The notes under the pieces: generated by a model
Databases searched by the model: none
What the model saw: only the letters and a program-made list of their open reading frames with translations
Told to the model about the DNA's origin: nothing
Source of the DNA: Pseudacidobacterium ailaaui
Lineage (GTDB): Bacteria; Acidobacteriota; Terriglobia; Terriglobales; Acidobacteriaceae
DNA length: 64,000 bases
Reading direction: 5' to 3'
Assembly (NCBI RefSeq): GCF_000688455.1
Contig: NZ_JIAL01000001.1
Location: 620,001 to 684,000, forward strand
Shown: piece after piece, positions 54,116-62,616 of the stretch
Numbering within the stretch: position 1 is the stretch's first letter
How the letters are laid out: each line of letters begins with the position of its first letter
Made by a program: the position numbers and the translations under genes

Positions 54116-54790
54116 TTACTTCAGCCCTCGTTTCATGCGATACACAATCCCTACGGAAATCGCAAACTGGTCCTGAATACCGCCCGAACCGAATTTGGTA
54201 ATTGTGGCATCGGGTGAGATACGAAAGACCAGCCTTGGCGACCGGTTCAGATCAATCGAGCCGCCAAAAGCCCCGCCAAAGGCCAGCTGGTTGCTGAACA
54301 GGCCCAATTCTGCCGGAGGAACGTTCCCGATGGCGTGCTGGAAGTCCCCGTAGGCCCCGCCTACCAGGGCGTGCAGCGTCAGCGAGGCATGTTCATTGCT
54401 GGGGCCGCGCCATTCCGGACCAACCAGAAACATATGCTCGCTCACAAAGGGTCCCTTGATGTTGTAAATGTTCGGGACCACGCCGCTGGTTCCGTAGTAT
54501 CCGCGGACGTTGGCTGCTGCTGCCCACCGCTTTGTAAAAAAGCGCGCCGCCTGGGCATCAAATCCGCCCAGATTGGCTCCCTGCAGCAAATTCGGCCCTG
54601 CGTTGAAGTGTGAATACGCCACGCCCCCATAGATTTCCCACTTATAGTCATAATTCACGCCGGCCAAGGCGTAATTCGGGGCGACCTGCGGCTGCTGGTT
54701 CGGAGATGACACGGTGCTCTGCGTCTGGGCGAAAGCTACAGAAACTACAGCGGCAAGGGCCAGAAAAGAAACGAATGTCCTTTTGAACAA
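54116..54790 (-). CDS. Outer-membrane beta-barrel protein, paralogue 1
   Basis: A 224-residue exported protein predicted to form an 8-stranded barrel (alternating hydrophobic strands, C-terminal ISVGIVYRMKRGLK). The signal peptide is FKRTFVSFLALAAVVSVAFAQ. The open frame starts at GTG 54802 and the GGAGGAG ribosome site is inside its first codons. TTG 54790, 5 bases after GGAGG, gives exactly this signal peptide, so I use it. It shares WEIYGGVAYSHFNAGPN and SEHMFLVGPEWR with the protein at 57651-58307 (WDIYGGFAASHFNPGAG, SEHLFLVGPNVR). Porin or adhesin-like function is unknown. Confidence 0.68.
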   Translation of the reverse strand: MFKRTFVSFLALAAVVSVAFAQTQSTVSSPNQQPQVAPNYALAGVNYDYKWEIYGGVAYSHFNAGPNLLQGANLGGFDAQAARFFTKRWAAAANVRGYYGTSGVVPNIYNIKGPFVSEHMFLVGPEWRGPSNEHASLTLHALVGGAYGDFQHAIGNVPPAELGLFSNQLAFGGAFGGSIDLNRSPRLVFRISPDATITKFGSGGIQDQFAISVGIVYRMKRGLK

Positions 54791-54966
54791 AAACTCCTCC
54801 ACAGTTCCGGCAAACGGAAATTGTCCGTAAATTTTAAAGATACATGGCCGGGCGGCCTTCTGTCAGATGGTTCGAAGTTTCCTGCCCGCTTCAGAGGCCC
54901 TCCCGACGCGGCCGTCTCTGGCTTGCTATACTGAGTAGGAATGCACTCTTTGCGCATTCTACTTCT

Positions 54967-54980
54967 GGAGGACACCCATC
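54967..54980 (+). promoter_or_regulatory. Ribosome binding site and ATC start of infC
   Basis: GGAGG (54967-54971) followed by ACACCC and then ATC (54978-54980), with a spacing of 6. No ATG, GTG or TTG exists in frame at this position. An AUY start of IF-3 mRNA is the classic autoregulated initiation site, discriminated by IF-3 itself. Confidence 0.75.
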
Positions 54981-55580
54981 GCACAGTTAGATAAGCGTTC
55001 GGCCAAGCAGTTTATCCGTACCAATGAAAGAATCCGCGCCAGAGAAATCCGCGTGATTGATGAGAACGGCGAACAGCTCGGCATCATGCAGCCCTTTGAA
55101 GCTTTGAAAATCGCCCGCGAGCGCGGCCTTGACCTGGTTGAAGTCTCACCCAACGCCGTCCCGCCCGTTTGCCGCATCCAGGATTACGGCAAGTATCTGT
55201 ACGAAAAAGACAAAAGCGAACGGGCCGCACGCAAAAAGCAGAAGGTCATCACCGTCAAGGAAGTCAAATTCTCGGTCACTGTGGATGAGCATGACTATCA
55301 GACCAAGAAGAACCAGGTCGTCCGCTTCCTGAATGATGGAGACAAGGTCAAGGCCTCCCTGCGTTTTAAAGGCCGCCAGATGGCCCACCGCGAACTGGGC
55401 TACAACATCATCAACCGGCTGATTCAGGACATCGGAGATGCCGGGACCGTCGAGTTTATGCCTCGCATGGAAGGCACCACGCTGCACGCCGTCCTTGCTC
55501 CGGCCAAAAAGGAACCGGCAAAGAAGCCAGCTCCTCCAAGACCCCCAGCACCGCAGACGGCAACCGCCACGCAAACATAG
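54978..55580 (+). CDS. infC: Translation initiation factor IF-3 (ATC start)
   Basis: IF-3 binds the 30S subunit and rejects wrong start codons. The N-domain begins AQLDKRSAKQFIRTNERIRA and runs through REIRVIDENGEQLGIMQP. The C-domain follows (EVKFSVTVDEHDYQTKKNQV, LRFKGRQMAHRELG, GTVEFMPRMEGTTLHAVL). The strictly ATG/GTG-based frame would start at GTG 55053 and lose 25 conserved residues. The real start is ATC 54978, with a strong GGAGG 6 bases upstream. The 200 residues include a Pro/Ala-rich tail (about 20 residues) beyond the usual 180. It stands without downstream rpmI and rplT; the next gene is on the opposite strand. Confidence 0.92.
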   Translation: MAQLDKRSAKQFIRTNERIRAREIRVIDENGEQLGIMQPFEALKIARERGLDLVEVSPNAVPPVCRIQDYGKYLYEKDKSERAARKKQKVITVKEVKFSVTVDEHDYQTKKNQVVRFLNDGDKVKASLRFKGRQMAHRELGYNIINRLIQDIGDAGTVEFMPRMEGTTLHAVLAPAKKEPAKKPAPPRPPAPQTATATQT

Positions 55581-55717
55581 AAACAGGACTCAGGCCATCC
55601 ACTTCTGTCGTCTCCCTGCTTTGCCTCCGCTCAGGATGACCGAGGTGGGTGCATCTCTGGGCGAAGGCTGCCAGGAAGGAAGGCCGAGGTGTGTGTCCCG
55701 TGGGAGATCGCCGGATT

Positions 55718-56968
55718 TCAGTGTGAGTAATTCTGTACATACGCGTCGCGCGGAAGCCCTTCGCGAATGGCCTTGTTTCTCAATTGCACGGCAGCATCGT
55801 GCTCCATAGGGCCTCCAATGGTCACCAGAAACGGCGGAACATTCCCTTTAGGGGAAAAGACCTCGGCCTGCAAACCCGGGTCCCTGCTCTGGATCATCTC
55901 TGCTTTATGCTGCGCCTGGTCCTGGTGGCGATAGGTGTAAACCACGACGCGCCACACGGATTTCTTCCCCGACATGGCCACTGCCGGCCCTCTGGGCAAA
56001 ACAGCCTGCTCTGCTCTGGGTATCGGCTTGGCGACCGTAACTGCTGGCGCGGTAGGGGCCTGCTGGAAACTCTTCTTCTCTGGCGAACGAAACACTGCCT
56101 GGATTGCGAAAAAGATCAGCAACGCAAGCAGCGCCAGACCCATCGCAATCCCCGCCCATTTTCTGGACTGCTCATGCCTTTCCGCCGGTTCCTGTTCATC
56201 TTCCGGCACAGCAGGCACAGGAGAATCAGCACTCTCCGCTGCACGCAGCGCCGAAACAGGCTGACGCAGCAGTGCATCCATTTCCTTCACAGTTGCCTGG
56301 CCTCCCAAGGCCCTGCGCACGATCTGTGAAAAAGGCTGCGGCAGAGACTCCACCTCAGGGTCCTCCGCGCCGGGCACCATCACTCTTCGCGTCAGGCAGC
56401 GGTAAAGCAGACATCCCAGCGCCTGCACATCTTTTGCCGCCAAGGCCTGAAATTCCACTCCCGGAACTTCACCCTTCTGGACCGCCGCCGCGGTCTGCAG
56501 CTTATCGCTGCGCAGTTTGACGACATCGCCCGCCGCCAGCACGCTGGAAGGCTCCAGTTCTCCGCATAGCAACCGCTCATTGTGGATCGCCTGCAGAGCC
56601 TGCACCAGACTTTCTGCCACCTGCCGGGTTTCCTCTTCCGTAAGCGCCCGCACGCGCAGCACATCTTCCAGGTTCTCCTCGGTCATCTCCAGGACGGCAT
56701 ATACCAGTGGTGTATCCAGCACTCTGGCCACTCCTGCATCATGAATTGCAACGACGTTTCGATGGCGCACCCTGCTTGCAGCAAGGATGCGGGCCAGCAA
56801 TGCCTCCTCATCGTTTAACGATTCGATGACACTCAGTATGGCGGGCTTTCCCTCAAAGCTTGTTTCAAACCACCCATACCGCCCTTCTGACCGCACCAGC
56901 CTGCCTAACGGATATCTTCCGGCTGCGCCGGCGTTTTCAAAATCGCTCCACACTGCGGACCACCCCAT
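55718..56968 (-). CDS. Pseudokinase-SPOR domain membrane protein
   Basis: A 416-residue bitopic protein. Residues 1-235 resemble a eukaryotic-type Ser/Thr kinase fold (YPLGRLVRSEGRYGWFETSF, HRNVVAIHDAGVARV, LVQALQAIHNERLL), but the catalytic set is missing. The ATP-binding Lys is not in place (ILSVIESLND). HRDxxxxN reads CGELEPSSV, and DFG is absent (VKLRSDKLQ). A membrane helix (about 273-292, GIAMGLALLALLIFFAIQAVF) precedes a C-terminal SPOR domain (WRVVVYTYRHQDQAQHKAEM to end), which binds denuded peptidoglycan at division sites. A pseudokinase linked to SPOR suggests a septum-localised scaffold or sensor. This is inference; no catalytic activity is expected. Confidence 0.75.
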   Translation of the reverse strand: MGWSAVWSDFENAGAAGRYPLGRLVRSEGRYGWFETSFEGKPAILSVIESLNDEEALLARILAASRVRHRNVVAIHDAGVARVLDTPLVYAVLEMTEENLEDVLRVRALTEEETRQVAESLVQALQAIHNERLLCGELEPSSVLAAGDVVKLRSDKLQTAAAVQKGEVPGVEFQALAAKDVQALGCLLYRCLTRRVMVPGAEDPEVESLPQPFSQIVRRALGGQATVKEMDALLRQPVSALRAAESADSPVPAVPEDEQEPAERHEQSRKWAGIAMGLALLALLIFFAIQAVFRSPEKKSFQQAPTAPAVTVAKPIPRAEQAVLPRGPAVAMSGKKSVWRVVVYTYRHQDQAQHKAEMIQSRDPGLQAEVFSPKGNVPPFLVTIGGPMEHDAAVQLRNKAIREGLPRDAYVQNYSH

Positions 56969-57195
56969 GTTTTCCTGTTACGGCTGAATTCAGCACTGAC
57001 GATCTCAGGTACATGTCTCTCCCGGCTGGGCCTCTGTGCACATGACCCGTCATTCCCAGCAGAGACAAGACACGTACCATGCCTACCTGCCCGGTCTTCC
57101 GGGCTTGCAGTTGAATCTGTTCTGTTTGTCCGGCCTGTGCATCGCATTCAGGCCATTGAAGGCAGGAAAACAAAAATGGAAAGAAGATGCTTGAT

Positions 57196-57510
57196 TTATG
57201 CTACCGAGCTTTCCGCGGTTGCGGTAGTCAACCTTGGGACATTACTGGCCCGTGAAAGCAGCGTCATCCCTTCAATCGCCAGCTCTCGGGCCATTTTGCG
57301 CAGTTCATTCGGGCGCTGATTGTGAATGTCCGTAAGTTGAAACAGTGCCGCCGCAGCCTTCAGCTTGGCCACGCCTTCAAACGCGGGGGTACCCGCTCCC
57401 GGCCCGGCCTGAATCACATTGTCCGCCGTGACTTTGAAGACATCATCGCCAGCGATGACGAAGGCCACCAAATATTTTTCTGCAGAAGAGGAAACAGGAA
57501 GAGTTGCCAT
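57196..57510 (-). CDS. Hypothetical small soluble protein
   Basis: A 104-residue protein with no family I recognise. The N-terminus (ATLPVSSSAEKYLVAFVIAG) and the Ala-rich middle (GTPAFEGVAKLKAAAALFQL) suggest a mixed alpha/beta fold. The C-terminus is polar. AAGGATG about 6 bases before the ATG is a reasonable ribosome binding site, and no better frame competes. It sits between the pseudokinase-SPOR gene and the outer-membrane protein gene on the same strand but about 140-230 bases from each. Confidence 0.5.
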   Translation of the reverse strand: MATLPVSSSAEKYLVAFVIAGDDVFKVTADNVIQAGPGAGTPAFEGVAKLKAAAALFQLTDIHNQRPNELRKMARELAIEGMTLLSRASNVPRLTTATAESSVA

Positions 57511-57650
57511 AAATACATCCTTTTTTCAGAATTCGTCGTACACCGTTAGTAGAGAACAGGTGCCGCAAAGAATTCTATGTGGATGCCCGCATTTCTCATA
57601 CCTGTTTTGGTTCCCCCGCCGCCGTTTCGCCAGACAGGCCCTCCGCGGGA

Positions 57651-58307
57651 TCAGCGCAAGTGGCCAACTTTGTACACCAGGCCCACAGTGCCCGCAAATT
57701 CATTCTGGGTGATGTAGCCGTAATGGGTCGGCTGCCAGTCAGTGGTCACGCGCACAGACCATCGTGGATTCAGGTTGTAATCCATCCATCCGCCAATCGC
57801 CATACCGTAGGCCACTTTGTTGTTATAGATTGCAAGCTGGTATGGCTGGACGCCCGTGCCCTTAAAGCCCTGATCAAACGATCCATCGGCCGCGCCCATC
57901 AGCAGGTGCATTCCGGCCGCATAATTTTCTCTCCGCAGCATACGCACATTGGGCCCCACCAGAAACAGGTGCTCTGACATGTTCGAAGTGCTGATGCCCA
58001 AATTATTCGGTGGAACAATAATGGTCCCGTAAAACCCTCTGGCGGAAAACTCCAGCCCGAAGGCCGGCTTCAGCCATGCCGTCGCGTCGCCATTCCATCC
58101 CTTCAGCCAGATGGCCGGCACACTGATGCCAGCCCCGGGGTTGAAGTGGGATGCAGCAAAGCCGCCGTAGATGTCCCACCGCTCCTCATACTGCGGCAGC
58201 ACGCTGACCGGAGCGTTGGCCTGCACCTGCGCGTGTAAAGAAACAAATGCCGGAAAACAAACCAGAAGCGCAAAGATGGTACGCAGCGAACGAATGCTCG
58301 AAATCAC
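57651..58307 (-). CDS. Outer-membrane beta-barrel protein, paralogue 2
   Basis: A 218-residue exported protein with a signal peptide (residues 1-26, ending VSLHAQ) and a predicted 8-stranded barrel ending VGLVYKVGHLR. It is clearly related to the protein at 54116-54790 by WDIYGGFAASHFNPGAG and SEHLFLVGPNVR. These conserved blocks are followed by similar strand patterns, while overall identity is modest. The two genes are 2.9 kb apart on the same strand. The ATG at 58307 is used. Function is unknown; a porin or surface adhesin role is a guess from the barrel shape. Confidence 0.66.
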   Translation of the reverse strand: MISSIRSLRTIFALLVCFPAFVSLHAQVQANAPVSVLPQYEERWDIYGGFAASHFNPGAGISVPAIWLKGWNGDATAWLKPAFGLEFSARGFYGTIIVPPNNLGISTSNMSEHLFLVGPNVRMLRRENYAAGMHLLMGAADGSFDQGFKGTGVQPYQLAIYNNKVAYGMAIGGWMDYNLNPRWSVRVTTDWQPTHYGYITQNEFAGTVGLVYKVGHLR

Positions 58308-58585
58308 GCTATTTTTTCTACCTCAATTCGGAAAGTGCCACAAATAATCACGATACACGGTCGCGCGCAGGCAAGCCAGAGACTCCCCATCCAGCGCCCG
58401 CCGCTACACCCCATCTGCGGGGCACGCCCGAATAGATTCAGTCAGACGGGTTGGCTTCAGGATTCGTCGTCCAAATAAGTAGATGATCTGCTTTCCTGAA
58501 ACCAAGCCGGATGCGGAAGCGAAATGGAAGTCCTGCAAACACCGCTGGCATACACAAAGCTCACGCTCGCCTGGAAATCGGGCCC

Positions 58586-59401
58586 TCAATGCATCCACTT
58601 GCGATCATTTGGGTCTTTCCCTGGGCCGTCATAACGGTCTCCGCTGTCGATATGCACATCGCGCCCCTGCTTCCGCATATAGACTTCGAACTTGCGCGCA
58701 GCACGCCGGCGCTTCCAGCGATAGTAGCTGTTCCGCAGACCGAAGTACCCTTCACTCATCGCAAAGGCATATCCGCGGCGCGGCGCCGCTTTGATGTAGA
58801 GAAATCCCGCCAGGGCTCCCCCCAGTTCCGCAAATGCATAAAGACGGCTGGAAGAAAACAGCGTGGCCAGGGCGATCAGCATGTAGACCATCACCAGATA
58901 TTTGGCCTTCATCGTCATCGGAAGCGGAAAAAGCATAAACTCCAGATCACCGTAGAGGACTCCAAACGCAATCAGAAGACCAAAGATCCCCCCAAAGCAT
59001 CCCGTGATGGCAACCCAAGGCATGCCATAACCAGGCACCACCAGGCTCAGCAGCACTGCCGCCGCCCCTGCCCCCATCACGCTCAGAAAAAACAGCTCGG
59101 CCAGCCAGCGCGCGCCGTGGTTGGCTTCAAGAAAGCTGCCCAAAAACCACAAGGACAGCATCTCCATTGCCGTACCCAGGATTCCCGTGTGTACGAAGCA
59201 GTACGTCACAATCTGCCAAAGGTATCCATGCAGAAAGTACGGCGGGACCAGCGCAGCCACACTGAGGATGCCTTGTGCCGCCGGAGCAGCCACCACGTTG
59301 AGCAGCAGCAGCACAAAGTACGCACCTACGTTCCAAAGCACCAGGCTGCGGGTGAAACCACGAAAATCAGGAAAATTCAGGACTCCGGCCGTGCGCGGCA
59401 T
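58586..59401 (-). CDS. Rhomboid-fold membrane protein lacking catalytic residues
   Basis: A 271-residue protein with six predicted helices and a basic C-terminal tail (RWKRRRAARKFEVYMRKQG). The fold matches rhomboid intramembrane proteases. FVHTGILGTAMEMLSLWFLG corresponds to the HxxxN helix, GCFGGIFGLLIAFG (about 134-147) to the GxSGxxxGLLG helix, and AELGGALAGFLY (about 191-202) to the AHLGG helix. The catalytic Ser is Phe or Cys, the catalytic His is Glu (Glu192), and the Asn/His of the oxyanion helix are also changed. It is therefore probably a rhomboid pseudoprotease, comparable with eukaryotic iRhoms or DUF-type rhomboid relatives. A true rhomboid with displaced residues is less likely. 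Confidence 0.72.
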   Translation of the reverse strand: MPRTAGVLNFPDFRGFTRSLVLWNVGAYFVLLLLNVVAAPAAQGILSVAALVPPYFLHGYLWQIVTYCFVHTGILGTAMEMLSLWFLGSFLEANHGARWLAELFFLSVMGAGAAAVLLSLVVPGYGMPWVAITGCFGGIFGLLIAFGVLYGDLEFMLFPLPMTMKAKYLVMVYMLIALATLFSSSRLYAFAELGGALAGFLYIKAAPRRGYAFAMSEGYFGLRNSYYRWKRRRAARKFEVYMRKQGRDVHIDSGDRYDGPGKDPNDRKWMH

Positions 59402-59501
59402 ATCGCTATTTTCTCAGGAAAACGCGCGGGCTTCTACAGCAGACCAGTAGCGCCGGCACCGCACGATACAATAAGGCGCATTCAGGAACCCGGAGCACAT
59501 C

Positions 59502-61490
59502 ATGCGATTTTTAGGAATGGCTGTTTTCCCCCTGGTCCTTCTATTGCCTGTCACGCCACCAACGCCGTCCGCCGTTCCCGCCAAGTCCCCCACTTCGCCA
59601 GCCCAAGACGGCGCAGGGGCAAATCTTCCATCCATCACACCCTCTGCCGCGCACGCCCTGGAGCCGGCAGATCTTGAGACATTCTTTGATGGAATCCTCC
59701 CGCTCCAGCTTGAGCGATCCGACATTGCCGGGGCATCCGTCCTGGTCATGAAAGATGGCCGTGTCCTTTTGCTCAAAGGGTATGGCTACGCTGACCTGAA
59801 AACAAAAAGGCCCGTAGACCCGGCCACCACCATGTTTCGCCTGGCATCTATCTCCAAACTTTTTACCTGGACAGCCATCATGCAGCTGGAAGAACAGGGC
59901 AGGCTCAACCTCGATACGGACATCAACCAATACCTGGACTTCCGGATTCGACCTGCCTTCGGAAGACCCATCACTCTGCGCCATCTGATGACCCACACCG
60001 CGGGCTTTGAGGAAACGGACCGCGACCTGATTACGGTCCACCCAGCGAAGGACATCCCTTTGCGCCAATATCTGATTGCCAACCAGCCCATGCGGATCTT
60101 TCCACCCGGAGAAGTTCCAGCCTATTCCAATTATGGTGTCGGTCTGGCCAGCTATATCGTCCAGCGCCTGAGCGGAGAGCCCTTCGAACAATACGTGCAG
60201 GAGCATATCTTTGCCCCGCTCGAAATGACGCATTCAACGTTCGTTCAACCTCCGCCGCAGGAGCTCGCGCCGTACGTTTCCACCGGCTACCACGAGAATA
60301 CGGAAAGACCTCCCGTGGGCTTTGAAGTCGTGCATCCAGCAGGCGCAGGCGGCCTCTCTTCCACTGCTGCCGACATGGGCCGTTTCGGAATGGCCTTTCT
60401 GAATGGCGGGGAGCTCGATGGCCATCGCATTCTGAAACCGGATACGGTCACCGCCATGTGGACCCCGCAATACCGCGCCAGCGACCAGATGCCGCCCATC
60501 TGCATGGGCTTCTATCAGATGTGGCGGAATGGCCTTCACTGGATCGGCCATGAAGGCGACCTCGTCGCCTTTCACAGCCTCTTCTTTATCGAGCCCGTGA
60601 ATCGTCTGGTCCTCTTTGTTTCCTACAACTCAGCTGGCGGGGCGGACAAGCCCCGTCCCGAAATCATCAACCTGTTTTCCGACCGCTATTTCCCCAGCCA
60701 TGAAAAGCAGGCCTTCGCCAACCTTCCGCTGGCCCAACGGAAGGCCGTCGCCGGCACCTACCTGACCACCCGCCGCGAGGACAGCACCGGATTTCGCCTC
60801 ATGAATCTCTGGTCTCAGCGCAAGGCCTCCGTCGACAAAGACGGCGTCCTGCAAATCCAGGACATCAAGGACCTCCGCGGGCACCCAGTGAAATGGAAGC
60901 CGCTCAGTCCTGACCTATGGCAGGAAATCGACGGCCAGCGGCGCCTGTTCACCATCCGCAATGACCAAGGTGCCATTGTCCGTCTTGCCTTTGACTTCCC
61001 CGGTGTGCAGATGCAGCGCGTACCCTGGTGCGAGAATGCAGAGCTCGTGCTCACCGTTGTGGAAGCCTGTCTCGCCGTTCTGCTGGCAGTCGTGGTGGCC
61101 AGCCTGCTTCGTCTCTGGCGGCGGCTCTTCCTGCGCAAGCGCGGCCTGCCAGCACCCCAGCCCGGGACACGCTGGCTTCCCCTCTCTTCGCGCGCTGCTG
61201 CATGGACATGGAGCGGATTACTGCTGGCGCTTTTTTCTGTCATTGTTTCTGCCGATGACATGATGCCGCCGACTTCCGCCTGGGACAAATATTTCTATCT
61301 CGTCCATGCAGTCACCATGCTGGCCATCTTCTTTAGCCTACTTGCTGCTGTTGCCGGAATCCGCATCTGGAAGGCGGCCGACGTACGGTCCATCACCAAA
61401 ATCAAATACTCCGTTGTGGCGATTGCCTGCATGGTCCTGAGCGTCTTTGCTCTGCAGTGGCACCTCCTGGGTCTGGCAGCACGCTTTTAG
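59502..61490 (+). CDS. Beta-lactamase-family serine hydrolase with C-terminal membrane helices
   Basis: A 662-residue protein with a signal peptide (residues 1-24) and a Pro-rich linker, then a class-C beta-lactamase/DD-peptidase-like domain. Motifs: SISK (about 116-119, nucleophile Ser and Lys), YSN (about 208-210, in VPAYSNYGVG) and HPAGAGGL in place of KTG. A domain of about 150 residues (LAQRKAVAGTYLTTRRED...) follows. The C-terminal 150 residues hold four hydrophobic helices, a combination seen in some acidobacterial members. The substrate (peptidoglycan peptide, D-amino peptide or ester) cannot be read. The start ATG 59502 has GGAG 7 bases upstream. It is followed by a GH43 gene in the same direction. 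Confidence 0.83.
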   Translation: MRFLGMAVFPLVLLLPVTPPTPSAVPAKSPTSPAQDGAGANLPSITPSAAHALEPADLETFFDGILPLQLERSDIAGASVLVMKDGRVLLLKGYGYADLKTKRPVDPATTMFRLASISKLFTWTAIMQLEEQGRLNLDTDINQYLDFRIRPAFGRPITLRHLMTHTAGFEETDRDLITVHPAKDIPLRQYLIANQPMRIFPPGEVPAYSNYGVGLASYIVQRLSGEPFEQYVQEHIFAPLEMTHSTFVQPPPQELAPYVSTGYHENTERPPVGFEVVHPAGAGGLSSTAADMGRFGMAFLNGGELDGHRILKPDTVTAMWTPQYRASDQMPPICMGFYQMWRNGLHWIGHEGDLVAFHSLFFIEPVNRLVLFVSYNSAGGADKPRPEIINLFSDRYFPSHEKQAFANLPLAQRKAVAGTYLTTRREDSTGFRLMNLWSQRKASVDKDGVLQIQDIKDLRGHPVKWKPLSPDLWQEIDGQRRLFTIRNDQGAIVRLAFDFPGVQMQRVPWCENAELVLTVVEACLAVLLAVVVASLLRLWRRLFLRKRGLPAPQPGTRWLPLSSRAAAWTWSGLLLALFSVIVSADDMMPPTSAWDKYFYLVHAVTMLAIFFSLLAAVAGIRIWKAADVRSITKIKYSVVAIACMVLSVFALQWHLLGLAARF

Positions 61491-61542
61491 CAGAATCTGC
61501 CTGTATGGTGGAGATGTTGCACCATTTTTCTGGAGCCGAACC

Positions 61543-62598
61543 ATGAATCCGAAGTCCTTTCTGCTTACTCTGGCCGCCTTCCTGGCCCTTGTGTCTTTCA
61601 CCCGGCCTTTGCCGGCCCAGTCCGCTGGGGCGACTTTTACCAATCCCCTGCTGGAAACCGGACCAGATCCCTGGATCATCTGGTGGAAGGGCTTCTACTA
61701 TTACTCCAACTCAACAGGCTCCAATCTCACTCTGCGCAAAACCAAAGACATCACAGACCTCCGTCACGCCGAAACCCGGACCGTCTGGACCCCCGCGCCC
61801 GGCCATCCATGGTCGCACGACCTGTGGGCACCTGAGCTGCACCGTTGGGGGAACAAGTGGTACATCTACTTTGCTTCTGATGCGGGAGACAACGCCTCGC
61901 ACCGCATCTATGTCGTCGAAAACAGCAGCGACGACCCCATCCAGGGCACCTGGAAGCTGAAAGGACAGGTCAAAGACGCCACCGACAAGTGGGCCATTGA
62001 CGCAACCATGTTTACCTGGCACGGTCAGCACTACCTGATATGGTCTGGATGGAAAGGCGACACCGACGGCGAGCAGGACATCTTTCTTGCCCACATGAGC
62101 AACCCCTGGACCATTGATTCCCCTCGCACGCTGATCTCGGCGCCCACCTATGCCTGGGAAACCCACGGCGATCTGCCGGGCCGTCATGTCAGCGTCAACG
62201 AAGGCCCGGAAGCGCTCATCCATGATGGAAAAATCTTTATCGTCTTTTCCGCATCAGGCTGCTGGACAGATTTTTATTCTCTCGGCGTGGTTGAGGCCGA
62301 TGGTCAATCCAATCTGCTGGATGCCGCAAGCTGGAAAAAGTTCGACCATCCTTTTTTCAAGACTGACCCTGCTGCCCACGCCTTCGGCCCCGGACATAAC
62401 GGCTTTTTCACTTCTCCTGATGGCAGGGAAAACTGGATCATTTATCACGCGAATCCCGGCCCCAACGAGGGTTGTGGCAACCAGCGCTCACCGCGCATCC
62501 AGCCCTTTACGTGGAATGCCGACGGAACACCTGACTTCGGCAGGCCCGTTCCCCTCGGTCAGCCCCTGCCCCGCCCCTCCGGAACCACGCAGCCATAG
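61543..62598 (+). CDS. GH43-family glycoside hydrolase (arabinanase/arabinofuranosidase-like)
   Basis: A 351-residue secreted five-bladed beta-propeller enzyme acting on arabinan or xylan side chains. After a signal peptide (NPKSFLLTLAAFLALVS, then TRPLPAQ), the first blade has NPLLETGPDPWIIWWKGFYYY, with the Asp that serves as general base. HDLWAPELHRWGNKWYIYF is the classic second-blade segment. AIDATMFTWHGQHYLIWSG gives another conserved Asp, and HVSVNEGPEALIHDGKIFIV gives the acid Glu. A frame open to 61447 is not used because ATG 61543 has TGGAG 8 bases upstream and gives a signal peptide. It would complement the pectin locus 12-15 kb away. Confidence 0.88.
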   Translation: MNPKSFLLTLAAFLALVSFTRPLPAQSAGATFTNPLLETGPDPWIIWWKGFYYYSNSTGSNLTLRKTKDITDLRHAETRTVWTPAPGHPWSHDLWAPELHRWGNKWYIYFASDAGDNASHRIYVVENSSDDPIQGTWKLKGQVKDATDKWAIDATMFTWHGQHYLIWSGWKGDTDGEQDIFLAHMSNPWTIDSPRTLISAPTYAWETHGDLPGRHVSVNEGPEALIHDGKIFIVFSASGCWTDFYSLGVVEADGQSNLLDAASWKKFDHPFFKTDPAAHAFGPGHNGFFTSPDGRENWIIYHANPGPNEGCGNQRSPRIQPFTWNADGTPDFGRPVPLGQPLPRPSGTTQP

Positions 62599-62616
62599 CT
62601 ATGCGGGCATGTCCTT

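Noticed and set aside
54959-55177. 72-residue minus-strand frame over the start of infC
   Set aside because: Shadow of IF-3; the plus-strand frame from ATC 54978 is conserved.
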